Source: UBA6623 sp965238125
GTDB lineage: Bacteria; Acidobacteriota; Terriglobia; Bryobacterales; UBA6623
Direction of reading: 5' to 3'
Assembly (NCBI GenBank): GCA_965238125.1
Contig: OZ250179.1
Location: 186,001 to 250,000 of the forward strand
DNA length: 64,000 nt
Part shown: one piece after another, positions 48,924-57,708 of the stretch
How positions within the stretch are numbered: position 1 is the first letter of the stretch
How the letters are laid out: each line of letters begins with the position of its first letter
Program-made: the position numbers and the translations under genes
Notes under the pieces: generated by a model
Seen by the model: only the letters and a program-made list of their open reading frames with translations
What the model was told of the DNA's origin: nothing
The model's database searches: none

Positions 48924-51152
48924 TTATGGTCTCGTCCCCCCAAGCCCCGCAATTGCGCTGCCCGCCCCGCCGTAAAGCGCCCGATAGACCTCGGCATTGC
49001 GATAGACGGCCTGCACATAGCCCCGCGTCTCGGTAAAAGGAATCGTCTCGGCGAATTCTTCGGCGTCGGCGAACTTCTCCCACGTCACCCACTCCTCGAC
49101 ACGATGCTCGCCGGCATTGTAGGCCGCCAGCGAATACTCGAGCCGCCGCTGGAACTGATCGTGCACCTGGCGAAAGTGAAACGTGCCCAGCCGCAGGCTC
49201 GTGTCCGGCCGATAAAGGTGCCGCGTGGAAAATCCCTTGATGCCCAACCGGCGCGCCAATCCCCTCCCCGTCCCGGGCATAATCTGCATCAGGCCTCGCG
49301 CCCCGGCGCGGGAGGTGGCGCCGGGATCGAACTCCGACTCTTGCCGAATCAACGCCGCCACCAGATAAGGATCGAGCTTGTGAGGCCTCGCCCGCGCCCG
49401 CAACCGCTCTTCAAACGGCATCGGGAACAAGCGGCGCCAAAACTCGCGCGGCATCGACTCGAGTCGCATCCGCAAATACCCGAAGCCGTAGCGCTTCATC
49501 ATCCGCAATCCGAGATGGTGTCGACCCCGGTCGGCGTATTGTTCGGCCAGCTCGAGCCCGATCCAAGGCGCGTCCGACCGGCGGTAGTCGCCGGTTCGCA
49601 ACTCCGCGGCGGCTTCTTCCTCGAGGCCCAGCGCATAGAGGACCTCTCCCCGCCGCAGCAAAGCCTCAGTGTCGCCCGAGGGTTTGGGGGCCGTCCTGCG
49701 AGGCCCCGGCAATGAAGCGAGAAACGCCGGAGCGGCCTCGTCGGCATCGGCCCTTGCGGCAAGCAAATCCCGCAGCCGACCCCGAGCGCGATAGCCGTAG
49801 TAGTAGTGCGGGAAATGTTCCACCAGCGCGGCGTAGAGCCGCCGGGCGCGGGCCGGATCGACTTTTTCATCGAGCCGCGCCGCCCAATAGATCGCCCCCG
49901 CGGCCGAGGCGGAACTCGGATACAGCGCAACATGCTCCTCAAAGAGCGACCGCGCCCTCGGGTCGCGATCCAGATACGCCCGCCAACACACTTTCCAGTG
50001 GGCCCGCGCCGCGAAATCGCCCCGTGGAAAAGCCCGCGCGACCCGCTCGTAATAATGACGGGAAAGCCGCGTATCGTTCTTGAGCAGATAATAGTTGCCG
50101 AGTGAAAACAGCGCTTCCTCGTACCACTTCGACTGAGGATGCTTCTCGCCCAATTCCTCCGCGCGCGCGCGAAATTCCTTGACCCTCTTGAATCGCCGCG
50201 CGCACTCGCCCATCAGGTAGAGCCGCTCGGCGGCCAAATCGGAATCTTTCACCTTCAGCGGCTTCAGCTGTCGATACGCACGGGTCGTGTAACGTCGCCC
50301 ATAGTCGGCCGATGCCCAGCGCACCCGGGCGCGCTCGAGATCGTCGCCGCTAAGCCCCGCGACCGACCGCGCAAATTCGGGGGCCGCCTGCGAGTATTTG
50401 CGCGACCCGAGAAGCGCCTCGGCCCGCGCCAGCCGCCAACCCGGCGAGGCCCGCGGGTAGCGCTCACCAAGCCGCCGGCGCAGCCCGTTGAGCTGCGATT
50501 CCGCCTTTTCCGCCTGATCGGAAAACGGGTAATGGTAGTACACGCGGCGGTACGCCCGGACGGCCTCGACCAGCTTCCCCTCAAGATGAGTGACGCGCGC
50601 CAGCCCATAGAGCCGCGTCGGCTCCGACATCACGCCGCTCGCCGATTCCAAGAAGCGCCGGGCTTCGGCGCGGCGCTCCGCGCCAATAAGACTTTCCCCC
50701 CGCACCTGCGCCGCAAAGCCCGCGAAGCGGCTATCGCCGAAGCGCTTGAGGAAATCCGCGGCCGCTCGGGCCGCCGCGACGTGGTCCTCGGCCTTGGCCA
50801 GGCTTTGGACGCGGTAGTAGGCGGCGTAGTGCGCCAGGTCTTCCAACCCGTCGACGGCTTGGGCGAAATGCTTCGCCGCATCGCGATGCTTATCCTCAGC
50901 GCGATCGCCCATCCCGGCCGCGAACAGCGCCAGGGCCTTGGTTGAGTCCGAAGGAGACTCTTTCGCGATGGAGACCAAGCGGTCGTGGTCCGCGCGACTC
51001 TTGGATTTCAGATAAGCGCGGCTTTGTTCACCGAGCTCGGCCGATACGGCGGCTCCTCGAGCAAGCGAAGGCGCGGCGATGACCTGGGCTGCCAACAGCG
51101 CCGCGAAAAAGCTCGCGGCCGCGGCTCTTTTTTGCTGTCCTCGACAGGCCAT
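48924..51152 (-). CDS. Soluble lytic murein transglycosylase (Slt70-like)
   Basis: 742 residues. Signal peptide (AAASFFAALLAAQVIAAPS), a long helical TPR-like superhelix (residues ~40-560, many Ala-Leu-rich repeats), and a C-terminal SLT domain: ALIRQESEFDPGATSRAGAR with catalytic Glu (~604), GLMQIMPGTG, YSLAAYNAGEHRVEEW and TRGYVQAVYRN. It cleaves peptidoglycan between MurNAc and GlcNAc with formation of 1,6-anhydroMurNAc. Periplasmic. The domain layout matches Slt70. Confidence 0.94.
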   Translation of the reverse strand: MACRGQQKRAAAASFFAALLAAQVIAAPSLARGAAVSAELGEQSRAYLKSKSRADHDRLVSIAKESPSDSTKALALFAAGMGDRAEDKHRDAAKHFAQAVDGLEDLAHYAAYYRVQSLAKAEDHVAAARAAADFLKRFGDSRFAGFAAQVRGESLIGAERRAEARRFLESASGVMSEPTRLYGLARVTHLEGKLVEAVRAYRRVYYHYPFSDQAEKAESQLNGLRRRLGERYPRASPGWRLARAEALLGSRKYSQAAPEFARSVAGLSGDDLERARVRWASADYGRRYTTRAYRQLKPLKVKDSDLAAERLYLMGECARRFKRVKEFRARAEELGEKHPQSKWYEEALFSLGNYYLLKNDTRLSRHYYERVARAFPRGDFAARAHWKVCWRAYLDRDPRARSLFEEHVALYPSSASAAGAIYWAARLDEKVDPARARRLYAALVEHFPHYYYGYRARGRLRDLLAARADADEAAPAFLASLPGPRRTAPKPSGDTEALLRRGEVLYALGLEEEAAAELRTGDYRRSDAPWIGLELAEQYADRGRHHLGLRMMKRYGFGYLRMRLESMPREFWRRLFPMPFEERLRARARPHKLDPYLVAALIRQESEFDPGATSRAGARGLMQIMPGTGRGLARRLGIKGFSTRHLYRPDTSLRLGTFHFRQVHDQFQRRLEYSLAAYNAGEHRVEEWVTWEKFADAEEFAETIPFTETRGYVQAVYRNAEVYRALYGGAGSAIAGLGGTRP

Positions 51153-51315
51153 GCGTCTGTCTCTATGCTATCGTCCGCGGGTGGAGAAGTGGAAGCGTGT
51201 CACAAGGCGAGGTGGCGTTTTGACGCGGCCCATGGGCCGCGGGATTTGCCTTCGCCGTCCGGCACGCTTGATCGGCTGGTTCTATCGGGGGAGGGCCGCA
51301 GGGGACGGCGGGCGC

Positions 51316-51498
51316 TAGCCCGCATTTCTCACCGCCTGACGAGCAAAGCACACGATAGGCCCGCCATTACTTCGTTGCGCTTGCTCGCCGTGCTCACCGT
51401 ACTGTTCAAGTACGCCTCCGCGCGTCAAGCGGCGCGCGCCTCGTACTGACGGACCTTTCATGCACTTTGCCTCGCCACGCGGTGAGAAAAGCGGGCTA
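51316..51498 (+). repeat. TA-bounded MITE (family M), copy 3, 183 bp
   Basis: TAGCCCGCATTTCTCACCGC at the left, GCGGGCTA at the right. Same length as copy 1. Its right end supplies the TAG stop of the GAF-like gene. Confidence 0.88.
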
Positions 51499-52158
51499 GC
51501 TCGCGGCTCGCTGCTCCATCGGCGTCAGTTTTCCGCGCGCTCCGACAGCCTCGATCCAGGCTTCGGCCAAGAAGGTCAGCAACTCAATAGCCGCCGTTTG
51601 CGGCTGTCCCTTGAATCCGCGGTCGTCGGTGTACAGCAACGCGAGCACGCTGTCGCGCAACACAACGGGGAACAGGTGAATACGCGTTTCCGAATCCACC
51701 TCGAGGGTGTCGACTACCTCCGCCGACAGCTCGTTGATGGTGCCGGTCGTCACGACGGGGTCTTTCGTATCGATGGCGTGCGCGAAGGCGGACGCCTCCG
51801 AGGCGCCGATGTCGATTTGTTGGAACCATATCCTTTGCTTGGGTTCGAGCCCTTCGGCTTGGAATCCCAGAAGGCGGTGGTTCTTGTGGATCAGCAGGGC
51901 CGAGCGGCCACAATAGTGAGACGCGGTTTCGACCAGCGCGGCCGCGATCCCGGTAACCGACTCTTCGGCGCGGATACGCCGCGCGGCGGCCGAAAGAACC
52001 TCCGCGGCATGGGTGCGCGCATCGTCCATCGCGGGCCATAGAACCTCGCCACAGATCGCGCTCACCTGTTCGGTCATTTCCGATCGCAACCGGTCCACGC
52101 GCTGCTCGAAAGTGGTATCGAGAGCTGCTTGCAATTTTCGTTCGAGGTCGCGTTCCAT
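51496..52158 (-). CDS. GAF-like domain protein with coiled-coil N-terminus
   Basis: 220 residues. Residues ~1-70 form a charged helix (LERKLQAALDTTFEQRVDRL); ~75-200 look like a GAF domain (LVETASHYCGRSALLIHKNH, then LFPVVLRDSVLALLYTDDRG). No output domain is attached, so it may be a stand-alone sensor. Its TAG stop (51496-51498) is the end of MITE copy 3, so the native C-terminus was perhaps slightly longer or different. The ligand is unknown. Confidence 0.7.
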   Translation of the reverse strand: MERDLERKLQAALDTTFEQRVDRLRSEMTEQVSAICGEVLWPAMDDARTHAAEVLSAAARRIRAEESVTGIAAALVETASHYCGRSALLIHKNHRLLGFQAEGLEPKQRIWFQQIDIGASEASAFAHAIDTKDPVVTTGTINELSAEVVDTLEVDSETRIHLFPVVLRDSVLALLYTDDRGFKGQPQTAAIELLTFLAEAWIEAVGARGKLTPMEQRAAS

Positions 52159-52214
52159 GGTTACTGCCGTGCCGCGATGTTATTTTAGCGTATGAGAGAG
52201 GGGTCAAGATAGTT

Positions 52215-52943
52215 ATGACATCAAATACTTGCTCGCTGCGCGGAAAGGCGGCTCTGATTACCGGCGGAACCCGCGGCATCGGACGAGCCATTTCTGAAAC
52301 ATTGTTGAGGGAAGGCGTTTCAGTCGCCGTCTGCGGGCGCGCGCGGGAAAGTGTTGACCGGACCGTCGGTGAACTGGAGCCCCTGGGCGCCGTCATCGGC
52401 GCCGTTTGCGATGTGGGGCGGTTCGAAGAGGTCGAAGCCCTGTACTCGACCATCGAGAAATCGTTCGGCCGCCTGGATATCTTGGTCAACAACGCCGGTG
52501 TTCGCGGCTTCGGCGCGGTCGACGAAGTAAGCCCCGCGCAATGGCGCGAAGTGATCGAAACGAACTTGAACGGGCCCTTCTACTGCTCGCGCCTGGCGAT
52601 CCCGATGATGAAAAAAGCCGGTGGCGGGTTCATCGTCAACATCGGGAGTCTGGCGGGAAAGCACGCCTTTGCGGGCGGAGCCGCCTACAATGCCTCGAAG
52701 TTCGGGCTCAACGGTTTCGCCGAGGCCATGATGCTCGACGTGCGCCACGACAATATCCGTGTCTCCACGATCATGCCCGGCAGCGTGCAAACAGACTTCG
52801 CCGGACAAGGAACCGACGGCGGCGAGTGGAAGATTGACCCCGCGGACATCGCGGAAACCGTGGTTCACCTGTTGTGCATGCCCGATCGCAGCCTGGCGAG
52901 CCGAGTGGAAATGCGCCCCAGCCGCCCGCCCAAGAAGGGCTGA
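52215..52943 (+). CDS. Short-chain dehydrogenase/reductase (SDR)
   Basis: 242 residues. Cofactor loop GGTRGIG (17-23), NNAG (92-95), catalytic Ser145, Tyr158 and Lys162 (YNASK). TDFAG after the PG motif is typical. The Asp66 after the second strand (CDVGRF) and Arg42/44 suggest NADP(H). The substrate cannot be told; the fold covers FabG-like and sugar or steroid enzymes. ATG 52215 fits the family start. Confidence 0.9.
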   Translation: MTSNTCSLRGKAALITGGTRGIGRAISETLLREGVSVAVCGRARESVDRTVGELEPLGAVIGAVCDVGRFEEVEALYSTIEKSFGRLDILVNNAGVRGFGAVDEVSPAQWREVIETNLNGPFYCSRLAIPMMKKAGGGFIVNIGSLAGKHAFAGGAAYNASKFGLNGFAEAMMLDVRHDNIRVSTIMPGSVQTDFAGQGTDGGEWKIDPADIAETVVHLLCMPDRSLASRVEMRPSRPPKKG

Positions 52944-53276
52944 GCGGGCCGCGGCGGGGAGTTGGACGCCGATCGGGCGGTGCAACGACTCCCCCTCGGG
53001 GCGACGTTGTTGTCAGTCGTCCCAACGCGTCGATGGAATATTGAGGCCGCGAAGGATGGAAGCCGATTGCACCCGCGGGGGCGCCGCCGGGCGCGCCCGG
53101 TGTGATGAGCGCCGCGTTTCAGAGCTCCTGCTTTGGTGCTCGACAATCCGAGGACGACGACTGCCCTCTGAACTTACCTCGTCCCCCGGGTTTCGAAATT
53201 CCGGGCCGACTGACCGTTTCGTTTGACACCTCCGAAGATTTTCTGGCAGCATACAAAGAGCAGTTTCCGCCTCTAC
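52944..53276. other. Intergenic stretch upstream of tRNA-Asn
   Basis: About 330 bases. No gene or repeat recognised; the tRNA promoter is presumably near 53220-53260 (TTTGACACC at 53221-53229), without a clear -10. Confidence 0.45.
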
Positions 53277-53577
<301 letters not shown>

Positions 53578-54861
53578 ATGTTTCTCAAGGAAGTGCGCCT
53601 CAAGAATGTCCGTTGCTTCGATGATCTTGTACTCTCGTTCGAGAAAGAGCCGAGCGACGAGAACAAGGTGAAACAAGACGAAGGAATTCGGCAGTGGACC
53701 GTGATTCTCGGCGAAAATGGGGCCGGTAAAAGTACAGCTCTGAGGGCGATAGCGCTCGTGACCGCCGGCAGTGACGCGCTGAGCGAACTCCTGGGCGACC
53801 CGCGCAGTTGGGTCGGGTACCGCAAGAAATTCTGCGAGATCGAGGCGACGCTCACGACGAAGGCCGGCGAGGAGCGGAGGGTTGCCCTGCGTATCGAGAA
53901 GAACGACTCGATCTCGCGGGTCATTAAGCGAAACAGCGAGAATCTCGAACTGCTCGACGCTGCCCTCGAACACACCAATCGCAACTACTTCGTAGTGGGT
54001 TACGGCACATCGCGTCGACTCAGCTCAGCTGGCTCTCGTCGTCAGAACACCTCTTCGTTTGACCACGTGCGCGCCCGCGGCGTCGCGACGTTGTTCGACC
54101 CCGACGCCACGCTGAATCCGCTCGAGTCGTGGGCGATGGACCTCGACTATCGCAAGGAGAAAACAGGTCTGCGCGTGGTAAAAAAAGCGCTCCGCGATTT
54201 CCTTCCCGGGGTCTCCTTGAGTCGCATCGACAAGGAGAACAGTCGGCTGTTGATGAAAACGGCCGAGGGCGTCATTCCACTCAAGAACCTAAGCGACGGA
54301 TACCAAAACGTTGCGGCATGGATTGGCGATCTCCTCTATCGGATCACGGACGCCTTCGACGACTATAGATCGCCGCTGAAGGCGCGCGGGCTCTTGATGA
54401 TCGACGAGGTGGATCTCCATTTGCACGCCAAGTGGCAGAGAACCCTGATCGATTTTCTTGAAACCAAGCTGCCGAACTTTCAGCTCATCGTCACCACGCA
54501 TTCCCCGATCACCGCGCAGCAGGCGCGCCAAGGACAGCTTCATTACCTCAGGCGCGAGGACGGCAAGCTGGGTATCGAAAAGTTCCAAGGCGATCCGCGG
54601 ATGCTGCTGGTGAGCCAGCTGCTCATGACAGACGTGTTCGGTCTGGAGACCGACGAGTCGACGAAGGTCGAGCAGACGAAGAACCGCTACCGCGAGCTGA
54701 GCCGCAAAAAGGCGAAATCCTCGAAAGAACGAGACGAGATGCGCGAGCTCTCGCGGACTCTCAAAGACATGCCCGAGGGCGGTCCGGGCCTGGGGATTCA
54801 GAAAGAACATCTGAAGCTGTTGCGGAAGGTCGAGCGCGAGCTGGGAGCGAAGAAGTCGTGA
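53578..54861 (+). CDS. AAA/ABC-type ATPase of a Septu-like (PtuA) pair
   Basis: 427 residues from ATG 53578. ATP-binding-cassette-type ATPase: FLKEVRLKNVRCFDDLVLSF, Walker A GENGAGKS at 45-52, signature-like LKNLSDGYQN (~235), Walker B GLLMIDEVDLHLH (Asp276-Glu277), and the switch VTTHSP. AAA_21/OLD-type proteins without TOPRIM fit the PtuA side of Septu. The tail (~370-427) is charged and helical. The stop overlaps the GTG of the HNH gene. In known Septu a similar ATPase senses phage and activates the nuclease; here that is inference. Confidence 0.85.
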   Translation: MFLKEVRLKNVRCFDDLVLSFEKEPSDENKVKQDEGIRQWTVILGENGAGKSTALRAIALVTAGSDALSELLGDPRSWVGYRKKFCEIEATLTTKAGEERRVALRIEKNDSISRVIKRNSENLELLDAALEHTNRNYFVVGYGTSRRLSSAGSRRQNTSSFDHVRARGVATLFDPDATLNPLESWAMDLDYRKEKTGLRVVKKALRDFLPGVSLSRIDKENSRLLMKTAEGVIPLKNLSDGYQNVAAWIGDLLYRITDAFDDYRSPLKARGLLMIDEVDLHLHAKWQRTLIDFLETKLPNFQLIVTTHSPITAQQARQGQLHYLRREDGKLGIEKFQGDPRMLLVSQLLMTDVFGLETDESTKVEQTKNRYRELSRKKAKSSKERDEMRELSRTLKDMPEGGPGLGIQKEHLKLLRKVERELGAKKS

Positions 54862-55685
54862 TCCCGCTTGTCCGAGACCGCTCGGCTGTCGACGCCAACT
54901 TCCACGGTGAGAAGAAGCGGGATTTCGAGGAGGATTTGCTCTTCGACCGGCGCCAGGCGCTGCGCGACGACGTGAAGCAAAAATTTGACTCGGGTCGCTG
55001 GAAAAAGGCAAAACCTCAATTGCTGGCGGAAACCTCCGGGAAGTGCGCCTACTGCGAAGCTCCGACGCATGAGGTGGCGTTCGGCGACGTCGAGCACTAT
55101 CGGCCCAAGTCGGAATATTGGTGGCTGGCGTACAACTACGATAACTATCTCGCCTCGTGTCAGTTGTGCAATCAGAAGTTCAAGAAAGCGAAGTTCCCGA
55201 TCACGAACGCCAAGTTGCGCCGGCCGGTGGTTCGCGGTAATAGCTCGGATCAGAATCTGCGCGGCAAAATCGGGACTTTGGGGCCGGACCCGACCGATCA
55301 GGCTCAGGTGGACGCCTTTCAGGCTCTTCACGATCAAGAGCGCCCGCGCTTGCTGAACCCTTATGTCGACCACCCCGATCTTGTCTACGCCTGGGAGGCC
55401 GACGACACCTTGCGAGAGGTGCGGCTTGTGCCGGCAAACGCGCAAGCAACAGGATTTGTGCAAGCGGCGATTGCCGACTTCGGACTCGACCGCTCACAGC
55501 TGCGACGGTCCCGTTACCTACGGTTCATGATTTACAGAACTCTTCGACGCGCCCTCGGCGATCCCGGCATCAGCGCGGCGACCGGGCAGGAGTTGCGACA
55601 GACCGTCGGAGAGATGGCCAACGGCGGCTCACCTTACGCGGGGATGATCCGATTTTTCGACAATCGGGCCGTGCACACGCTTTGA
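54858..55685 (+). CDS. HNH endonuclease of a Septu-like (PtuB) pair
   Basis: 275 residues from GTG 54858, overlapping the ATPase stop by 4 bp. The HNH zinc module is CAYC (Cys63/66), VEHYRPKSE (His80), then NYLASCQLCNQKFK (Cys101/104), close to the HNH (TIGR02646-like) proteins paired with AAA ATPases in Septu and related systems. The C-terminal half (GFVQAAIADFGLDRSQLRRS) is helical. It probably cleaves DNA or RNA when triggered; the target is unknown. No reverse transcriptase is nearby, so it is not a retron-linked version. Confidence 0.85.
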   Translation: MIPLVRDRSAVDANFHGEKKRDFEEDLLFDRRQALRDDVKQKFDSGRWKKAKPQLLAETSGKCAYCEAPTHEVAFGDVEHYRPKSEYWWLAYNYDNYLASCQLCNQKFKKAKFPITNAKLRRPVVRGNSSDQNLRGKIGTLGPDPTDQAQVDAFQALHDQERPRLLNPYVDHPDLVYAWEADDTLREVRLVPANAQATGFVQAAIADFGLDRSQLRRSRYLRFMIYRTLRRALGDPGISAATGQELRQTVGEMANGGSPYAGMIRFFDNRAVHTL

Positions 55686-55763
55686 GCCTTTCGGACGACT
55701 TACTTGATTCGGGGGTAAACCGGCTACCGAACCGGTCCGGCAGCCCGCGGGCCTTGAAGGGAC

Positions 55764-55795
55764 TTGACTCTGTAGCCGGGTGCAGGGTTTATACT
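55764..55795 (+). promoter_or_regulatory. MerR-family-type promoter of the metal-efflux operon
   Basis: -35 TTGACT (55764-55769) and -10 TATACT (55790-55795) with a 20-bp spacer holding an imperfect dyad (CTGTA-GCCGGG-TGCAG). Spacer length and core bases (TTGAC-C-GTA, then GGGTTTA-ACT) match the mer promoter at 3416-3447 closely. This points to a MerR-family activator (Cu, Cd, Zn or Hg type) binding upstream of the operon that begins at 55822, 26 bp past the -10. Confidence 0.75.
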
Positions 55796-55821
55796 AATAG
55801 CAGAGGGCACCCCCCCGGGCC

Positions 55822-56205
55822 ATGACAACCGGCATTCCAACCGCACGATCCTTCAGGTACCGCGCACTGGTCCTGCCGGCCGTACTATCGCTCGCCGCTG
55901 TTCTCTTGTCAGCGCCGTGTCGTGTGCTCGTCGCCGCGGTTGCCCCTTCGTCCCACGAATGCTGTGACGATCATTGCGACCACGACCAGCGAAAATCGCA
56001 GGGCTGCGAGACACTTTGCGAGGCGCAGTCATCCAAGGTTCTGATTTCGCCCGTCGCCGACTTTGCGCCGGCGCGCATCACGGAATCGGTCGTCGCATCA
56101 GGCCGAGACCACTTCGACCGCGCCCGGACGCGCCCCTCGATTGATCCGGCAATCACCGATTCCTCCCCACCCCTCTACGTCAAGAACGCCGCACTCCTGA
56201 TCTAG
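55822..56205 (+). CDS. Small exported Cys/His-rich protein of the efflux operon
   Basis: 127 residues from ATG 55822. A signal sequence (ALVLPAVLSLAAVLLSAPC) is followed by a metal-ligand-rich stretch SSHECCDDHCDHDQRKSQGC and later ETLCEAQ, and an end PPLYVKNAALLI that I have seen in small proteins ahead of CusC/TolC genes. Probably a periplasmic metal-binding or sensor protein. First gene of the operon; function otherwise unknown. Confidence 0.6.
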   Translation: MTTGIPTARSFRYRALVLPAVLSLAAVLLSAPCRVLVAAVAPSSHECCDDHCDHDQRKSQGCETLCEAQSSKVLISPVADFAPARITESVVASGRDHFDRARTRPSIDPAITDSSPPLYVKNAALLI

Positions 56206-56355
56206 CTTTCCGCTCTCGATAAGTCATCAAGCACGTTTCCCAAGCCCGCGGGCTTGAGCACGCGAATGTGCCGTGCACTGCGCGGCCTGTCGGGCCGAGG
56301 CAAAAGGACGTGTCGCCTCCCGGGCTTCGCGCCGGGACCTGAGAGAGGAAAAGCC

Positions 56356-57708
56356 GTGAGAATACGAATCATTCTTGTCCTATGGACTGTCACTTCGGCG
56401 GCCGCTCAAAGCTACTCCACCAATGGAGACGAGCAACTCGGCGCCTATATCGCCCGCGCCGTCGAGAACCATCCGGCCGTTCAGGAATCATTTGCCCGCT
56501 ATCGCGCGGCTTTGCAGCGACTGCCCCAGGTCGGGGCGCTGCCGGATCCCGTCGTCGGGCTGACGCAGTTCGCCCGCGCGCCGGAGACACGCGTAGGCCC
56601 GCAAACAACGATGGTCAGCATTTCACAGCGTTTTCCGTGGTTCGGCAAGCTCAGCGACCGCGAAAAGGTCGCCGCCAAGGAAGCGGCCGTATTGGCGTCA
56701 ACTCACGAGGCCCACAAAGCGGAAGTAGTCCGCCAAATCAAATCGGCCTATTACGATCTCGCCTACCTCGATGCCGCCGCCGCCGTCACGGGCGAGGATC
56801 TCGAGCTGCTGCGGCACTACGAAACCCTCGCCGAGGCTCGCTATGCTCAGGGCGTCGGGCTGCAGCAAGCAGCCTTGAAACTGCAAGCCGAGATCACCCG
56901 GGGCCTCAATCAACTCGAAATCTTCCGCCGCCAACGCGTCGACGCCGAGGCTGTTCTCAACAAACTTATGGACCAAGCCGTCGACACTCCGCTTGCAAAA
57001 GTAACCCTGCCCGCCGTTCCCACGAGGGCCGTCAACACCGGCCAACTCTACGCCCTGGCGCGCCGACAACGTCCGGAAATCGAGGCGGCGTTCTTGCGAA
57101 TCGAGAGCAATGAGAAGAGAATCCACCTGGCGCGAAAACAGCACCGGCCCGACTTCACCGTCGGCATGGGCTTAACCAATGTCCTCGGCCGCCGTGACGT
57201 CCCCGGTCGCATGATGCCCCCGGCCGGCAACGGCAAGAACATCTATAACGTCACCGTCGGCTTCAATCTGCCCATCTTTCGACGCAAATATGACGCCGGA
57301 GTTCTGGAAGCCGGCGAGCGGCTGATCGCCTCGAAGGCCGCCTACCGTAAGGAAATCAATCGGGCTGAAGTCTCGATCCGTTCCGGGGTTTTTCGGCTCG
57401 AAACTATTCGCCGCCAGATGTCGCTGTTCGCGGACGCTCTGGTGCCGCAGGCCGAGCAGGCCCTGCGCGCCGGAGAGGCGGCCTATGCCAGCGGTTCGGT
57501 CGCGGTGCTCGATTTGCTCGACAGTGAACGCGTGCTGCTCGAAGTGCGGCTGGGGCTGGCGCAACTCCGCGCCGACTACATGAGGACCCTGGCAGATATC
57601 GAACGTGCCACCGGAGCTGCCTTCCCGCCCGATAGACCCGGCGACAAACTTGCTCCAAACGCAAGACCCTCGCCGGCGGAAAAACCCTCCGAGGAGGAGC
57701 AACAATGA
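56356..57708 (+). CDS. TolC-family outer-membrane efflux protein (CusC-like)
   Basis: 450 residues from GTG 56356, with GAGAGGAAAA upstream; longer starts read into non-coding DNA. Signal peptide (RIILVLWTVTSAAAQS), then the internal repeat of OEP domains: AIENHPAVQESFARYRAALQ-like start, SQRFPWFGKLSDRE, long helices (AAVLASTHEAHKAEVVRQIK), and a second half FNLPIFRRKYDAGVLEAGER. It forms the outer-membrane tunnel of the tripartite pump. Its ATGA overlap with the next gene shows co-translation. Confidence 0.92.
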   Translation: MRIRIILVLWTVTSAAAQSYSTNGDEQLGAYIARAVENHPAVQESFARYRAALQRLPQVGALPDPVVGLTQFARAPETRVGPQTTMVSISQRFPWFGKLSDREKVAAKEAAVLASTHEAHKAEVVRQIKSAYYDLAYLDAAAAVTGEDLELLRHYETLAEARYAQGVGLQQAALKLQAEITRGLNQLEIFRRQRVDAEAVLNKLMDQAVDTPLAKVTLPAVPTRAVNTGQLYALARRQRPEIEAAFLRIESNEKRIHLARKQHRPDFTVGMGLTNVLGRRDVPGRMMPPAGNGKNIYNVTVGFNLPIFRRKYDAGVLEAGERLIASKAAYRKEINRAEVSIRSGVFRLETIRRQMSLFADALVPQAEQALRAGEAAYASGSVAVLDLLDSERVLLEVRLGLAQLRADYMRTLADIERATGAAFPPDRPGDKLAPNARPSPAEKPSEEEQQ

